Origin: CAZFAP01 sp964516325
GTDB lineage: Bacteria > Auribacterota > JABMQX01
DNA length: 24,668 nt
Assembly (NCBI GenBank): GCA_964516325.1
Contig: CAZFAP010000061.1
Coordinates: forward strand, 1-24,668
Reading direction: 5' to 3'
Made by a program: the position numbers and the translations under genes. Under the pieces are notes generated by a model that was not told where the DNA came from, made no database searches, and worked only from the letters and a program-made list of their open reading frames with translations. Below, in pieces: positions 20,972 through 24,668 of this stretch; the stretch's first letter is position 1, and every line of letters starts with the position of its first letter.

Positions 20972-23041
20972 ATGGACTTGCAGAAGACATCCATAGAAGT
21001 TGTCAAAGGTGTTGGCCCCGCGAGAAGGAGACTTCTTGAAAAACTGGGCGTCTGCACCGTCGCCGACGCCCTCCGCTACTATCCCAGAGCCTATAGCGAC
21101 AGGCGCCTCATCACCAAAGTCCTCGACCTCCAACCGGGAACATCCGCCCTCGTCGTCGGCAAGGTGACGTCCGTTCTCTTGAGAAGATACTCGTGGAGAA
21201 ATTCGGTCCTCACTGTGAAGGTGTCCGACGGCGCCGGAGACCTGTATGCGGTTTGGTTCAACCAGCCGTACCTGGTGAGACAATTCTCCAAAGGCAAGCG
21301 CATCGCTCTGTTTGGAAAACCGACCATCAGCCAGAATGGCAAGCTCCAGATGACAAGCCCCGAGGTGGAAATCCTGCCCGACGAAGAGACCTCCTCTCCG
21401 CATCTCTTCCGCATCGTTCCGGTTTATTCGGCGACCGAGGAGCTCAGCGCTCACATCCTCAGGAATGTCATGCATCGTGTCGTCGAGCAATTCTCCGACC
21501 GCTTGCGGGACTTTCTTCCTTCTGCCGTTCGGGAAAGACTCCAGCTTGCGCCCCTGTCTCAAGCCATCCGAAACGTTCACTTCCCGGAGACCTGGACCGC
21601 TCTTGAGGAAGCGAGGAGAAGGTTGATTTTCCAGGAGCTCTTCCTTTTGCAGATGGGGGCCGCGTTAAGAAGGAAAATCATCAGCGCCGCGATAAAGGAC
21701 CGCGCGCAAGCGGCTTCCCGATCAGATGACCGAGCGGACCGGTTTCTCTCCCGCCTCCCTTTTTGTCTGACCGATGCGCAGCGTCGCTCGATAGAGGAAA
21801 TTCGCCGTGACCTCTCGTCTTCGCAGCCCATGAACCGTCTCCTCCACGGCGATGTCGGCTGCGGCAAAACCATCGTCGCTGTTTGGGCTATTCTGCAATC
21901 CCTTGCAGGTGGTTGCCAGACCGCGCTGATGGCGCCGACGGAACTTCTCGCCCAGCAGCATTACGCCGAGATTTCGAGGCTTCTTTCCGATGAGGATTGC
22001 CGGATTGTTCTTTTGGTTGGCTCGGCGGCTTCGAAGGAAAGCCTCTACGACGAGATCGCGGAGGGGCACGCCGACCTCGTCATAGGCACGCAGGCTCTCA
22101 TCCAGGATTGGGTGCGATTCAAACGTCTCGGATTGCTCGTGATAGACGAACAGCACAGGTTTGGGGTCGTTCAACGCCTCAAGCTATATGAAAAAGGGGA
22201 TTGCCCTGACGTTCTTGTCATGAGCGCCACGCCCATTCCCCGAACCTTGTGTCAAACCCTGTATGGGGACATGGACGTTTCGGTGATTGATGAACTTCCC
22301 CCCGGACGATTGCCCATTCAGACGGAGTGCTATCCCTCCTCGAAACTTCCCGCCGCTTACGAGCGTCTTCGGAAAATCATCAGCTCTGGCAATCGCGCGT
22401 ACGTGGTATGTCCACTTATCGAGGAGAATGAGGCTTCGGAAAGGTTGTCCGCGGTGGAAACCTGCCGTCGGCTCTCGCGGGAAACTCTTCTCGAAATGCG
22501 CGTTGGGCTACTCCACGGCTCCATGGATTCCGTGGAAAAAGAAGATGCCATTCGCAAATTCAGGGCTGGCCTCCTGGACATTCTCGTAACGACAACCGTC
22601 ATCGAAATAGGGATTGATGTCCCGGACGCCGCGGTCATCCTCATCACCAACGGCGAGTGCTTCGGGCTTTCGCAGCTTCATCAGATGCGGGGGAGAGTTG
22701 GGCGAGGATGCGAGCAGGGCTACTGCATCGTCGTCGCCGACCCTAAAACGGATGCCGCAAGGGAGAGGCTGAGAATTTTTGAGTCCACGAACGACGGATT
22801 CAAGATAGCAGCTGAGGACCTGAGGCTTCGCGGCGTCGGCGAATTCTTCGGCACGCGGCAGCATGGCATTTCAGAAGTCGCCGCCAATATCCTGGAAAAC
22901 CAGGACATGCTGCATCTCGCCAGAAAGGAGGCTTTCGCCATCGTGAGCGGCGACATCCCCGTCTCCCCGCAGGAGAAGAAATCCCTCGACAGCGAGCTGA
23001 GAATTTCGTTCGGAGATAGATTTCGCTTCGGTTTCGTTTGA
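20972..23041 (+). CDS. recG: ATP-dependent DNA helicase RecG
   Basis: RecG remodels stalled replication forks, Holliday junctions and R-loops. The 689-aa product is the normal length. The N-terminal wedge/OB region includes VKGVGPARRRLLEKLGV and LRYYPRAYSDRR. Superfamily 2 helicase motifs follow: Walker A GDVGCGKT at 293-300, APTELLAQQHY, Walker B DEQH at 392-395 within LVIDEQHRFGV, and MSATPIPRTL. The C-terminal helicase lobe has VTTTVIEIGIDVPDA and QMRGRVGRG. The TRG region includes AAEDLRLRGVGEFFGTRQHG. The ATG lacks an obvious ribosome binding site but sits exactly where family members start. It is co-directional with rnhC. Confidence 0.97.
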   Translation: MDLQKTSIEVVKGVGPARRRLLEKLGVCTVADALRYYPRAYSDRRLITKVLDLQPGTSALVVGKVTSVLLRRYSWRNSVLTVKVSDGAGDLYAVWFNQPYLVRQFSKGKRIALFGKPTISQNGKLQMTSPEVEILPDEETSSPHLFRIVPVYSATEELSAHILRNVMHRVVEQFSDRLRDFLPSAVRERLQLAPLSQAIRNVHFPETWTALEEARRRLIFQELFLLQMGAALRRKIISAAIKDRAQAASRSDDRADRFLSRLPFCLTDAQRRSIEEIRRDLSSSQPMNRLLHGDVGCGKTIVAVWAILQSLAGGCQTALMAPTELLAQQHYAEISRLLSDEDCRIVLLVGSAASKESLYDEIAEGHADLVIGTQALIQDWVRFKRLGLLVIDEQHRFGVVQRLKLYEKGDCPDVLVMSATPIPRTLCQTLYGDMDVSVIDELPPGRLPIQTECYPSSKLPAAYERLRKIISSGNRAYVVCPLIEENEASERLSAVETCRRLSRETLLEMRVGLLHGSMDSVEKEDAIRKFRAGLLDILVTTTVIEIGIDVPDAAVILITNGECFGLSQLHQMRGRVGRGCEQGYCIVVADPKTDAARERLRIFESTNDGFKIAAEDLRLRGVGEFFGTRQHGISEVAANILENQDMLHLARKEAFAIVSGDIPVSPQEKKSLDSELRISFGDRFRFGFV

Positions 23042-23191
23042 AATCGGGGCGGCGACTCGATATTGTCGTCGGGTGCTCCGCCGCACGGTTTCCCGGCATC
23101 TTACTCGGAATTCTTGAAAGTAGCTGATAAAGGAACATAGGAAACAGCGGGGGGCAAACCGCGGCGGGACTGTCTTTCGAGACCCACAGCC

Positions 23192-24668
23192 ATGCTCGAC
23201 GCTCTTGATTATCTCGTCATCGCCTTCAATCTCGCCGTCGTCACGGGAGCGGGGTTTTGGTTTGGACGGAAGCAGAAGAGCACAGAAGACTTCTTCCTCG
23301 GCGGCAGGAGAATGCCCTGGGGCGCCGTGATGTTGTCCATCCTGGCGGCGGAGATCAGCGCCCTCACGTTCGTGGGCGTCCCGGCGGATTCCTTCGCGAC
23401 CAATTTCGTTTTTTTCCAGATCATGCTCGGCTCCCTCATCGGCAGAATCCTTATCGCCGTCTTTTTTCTGCCCGCGTTCTATAGCAGACGGGTGACGACC
23501 GTATATGAATACCTCAAGCAGCGATTCGGCGACAGAACCCGGGACGCGGGGATCCTCTTTTTTCTCGTGGTTCGACTTCTTGGAACGGGCGTCCGGTTAG
23601 GGATTACCGCCAAGGCGCTCGAGGTGCTTTCCGGTCTCTCCTACTTTCAGTCCGTATGCGCGGTCGCGGTGGCGGCGGTGGCGTACACAACGTTCGGAGG
23701 GATAAAGGGTGTTATCTGGGCGGATGTGGTTCAGTTTGTCATCCTTGTGGGAGGTGTGGGGCTGGCTCTCTATCTCATCATAGACAAGATTCCGGGCGGG
23801 GTGCATGGTGCGCACACCATTCTGAGAGACGCTGTTGATGCGACAGGTCAGCCAGCACATAAGCTGAGGGTATTTGATTTCACGTTCAGTCTGACGAAAA
23901 AGAGCATTTTCTTCGCGGCCATCCTGAACGGCTGCTTTCAGACCTTTGCTGCTCTGGGCGCCGACCAGGCTTCCACACAGCGCATGCTGACCTGCAAGGA
24001 CGTCGGCCGCAGCAAGAAGTCGCTAATTCTAACCGGCGTGCTGGACTTGCCGATCTATGCCATCTTCCTGCTTGTCGGTGCGGGACTCTATGTTTTCAAC
24101 GTTCACACCGGGCTTGCCGACGGCATAAAACATAACGACCACGTTTTCCCCACCTTCATCGGCCAATTCCTGCCTGCGGGCATCCGAGGGCTTCTATTCT
24201 CGGCGATTCTTGCCGCGGCGATGTCCAGCTTTGATTCCATCCTGAACGCGCTGAGCACAAGCACCGTCATGGACATATACAAGCCCTATATACGGAGAGA
24301 CGCTCCTGACAGGCACTATCTCACTGCCTCGAGGATATGCGTCCCGTTCTTCGCTCTCATTCTCATTGGTATCGCTTACGCCCTCCGAAACGAAGATAGG
24401 GTCTTGTGGCTGGCCTTTGAGTTGACCGGCTACCCGTACGGCGCCTTGCTCGGAGTGTTCCTGGCGGGAATCCTCACGCGGAGGGGAAACAACCTCGGCA
24501 ACATCCTCGCCATGTTTTCCAGTGTCGGACTGCTCCTTGCCATTCGTTACAAGATATACCCCGACCTCAACTGGCAATTCTTCGTCATCATAGGGACGCT
24601 GTGGACCTTTGGCGTCGCAATTCTCTTCAAGCCGCGGCGCGCGACCCAGCCCGCATCCGCCTCCCCAA
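23192..24668 (+). CDS. Sodium:solute symporter family protein, 3' end cut by window
   Basis: The frame runs 492 codons from the ATG at 23192 to the window edge with no stop, so it is truncated. The product starts MLDALDYLVIAFNLAVV and shows the SSS/SLC5 pattern: RKQKSTEDFFLGGRRMPW after the first helix, AAEISALTFVGVPADSF, TTFGGIKGVIWADVVQF, GADQASTQRMLTCKDVGRSK, and RGLLFSAILAAAMSSFDSIL with a conserved Na+-site-type Ser pair. About twelve hydrophobic segments are visible. It sits in the inner membrane and should couple solute uptake to Na+. The substrate (sugar, sialic acid, amino acid or other) cannot be told. It lies 150 bp after recG. A 7-bp hairpin near 23047 lies in the gap but has no U-run. 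Confidence 0.92.
   Translation, partial: MLDALDYLVIAFNLAVVTGAGFWFGRKQKSTEDFFLGGRRMPWGAVMLSILAAEISALTFVGVPADSFATNFVFFQIMLGSLIGRILIAVFFLPAFYSRRVTTVYEYLKQRFGDRTRDAGILFFLVVRLLGTGVRLGITAKALEVLSGLSYFQSVCAVAVAAVAYTTFGGIKGVIWADVVQFVILVGGVGLALYLIIDKIPGGVHGAHTILRDAVDATGQPAHKLRVFDFTFSLTKKSIFFAAILNGCFQTFAALGADQASTQRMLTCKDVGRSKKSLILTGVLDLPIYAIFLLVGAGLYVFNVHTGLADGIKHNDHVFPTFIGQFLPAGIRGLLFSAILAAAMSSFDSILNALSTSTVMDIYKPYIRRDAPDRHYLTASRICVPFFALILIGIAYALRNEDRVLWLAFELTGYPYGALLGVFLAGILTRRGNNLGNILAMFSSVGLLLAIRYKIYPDLNWQFFVIIGTLWTFGVAILFKPRRATQPASASP

Noticed and set aside
23047..23067. 7-bp hairpin after recG as a terminator
   Set aside because: One stem pair is G-U and no T-run follows, so it does not meet the usual intrinsic terminator pattern.

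Overview
The window looks like a chromosomal segment from a GC-rich (roughly 58% by eye), Gram-negative-type bacterium. The content suggests an uncultivated relative of the Planctomycetota, Verrucomicrobiota, Hydrogenedentota or Sumerlaeota. Pointers are a secreted C10 peptidase with BACON-like repeats and a beta-helix, a GH123/DUF4091-type lipoprotein, a heptose-kinase-like enzyme, RNase HIII, and GatB-type amidation. The placement is inference from gene content, not a phylogeny. I see no tRNA, rRNA, CRISPR array, transposase or phage gene.

Layout. (1) 1-2065 (+): 3' part of gatB, then accD 5 bp later. (2) 2066-2592: a long stretch without a gene. (3) 2593-6256 (+): a 1127-aa secreted multidomain C10 cysteine peptidase, then an 83-aa ORF with a strong ribosome binding site. 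(4) 6330-7376 (-): a PfkB-family, RfaE1-like kinase with a probable TTG start. (5) 7377-8232: a folded repeat element, a good promoter and a small zinc-finger protein. (6) 8485-11996: an acetate node. A stand-alone BioD-like/DRTGG protein (+) converges on ackA and pta (both -). The P-loop and DRTGG modules that form the N-terminus of long Pta proteins are here a separate gene, and pta encodes only the catalytic domain. (7) 11997-12768: a repeat-rich intergenic region. (8) 12769-17371 (-): a GlmU-N-like nucleotidyltransferase with a large internal insertion, a GH123/DUF4091-like lipoprotein, and CstA. (9) 17531-24668 (+): a dGTPase-like HD hydrolase behind a consensus promoter and a foldable leader, an overlapping two-helix membrane protein, a repeat-rich gap, RNase HIII (rnhC) behind a near-perfect promoter and a possible 24-codon leader ORF, recG, and the start of a sodium:solute symporter cut off by the window end.

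How the genes fit together. AccD, Pta, AckA, the DRTGG protein and CstA (pyruvate/peptide uptake in characterised members) all touch acetyl-CoA, pyruvate or acetate, although they are not one operon. Dgt, RNase HIII and RecG concern dNTP pools, RNA:DNA hybrids and stalled forks. The C10 peptidase and the GH123-like lipoprotein are exported and suit growth on protein and glycans.

Most worth checking: the split Pta arrangement; the C10-BACON-beta-helix protein with its cysteine ladder and the small ORF behind it; and a pair of intergenic elements that keep the same predicted fold with different stem sequences.
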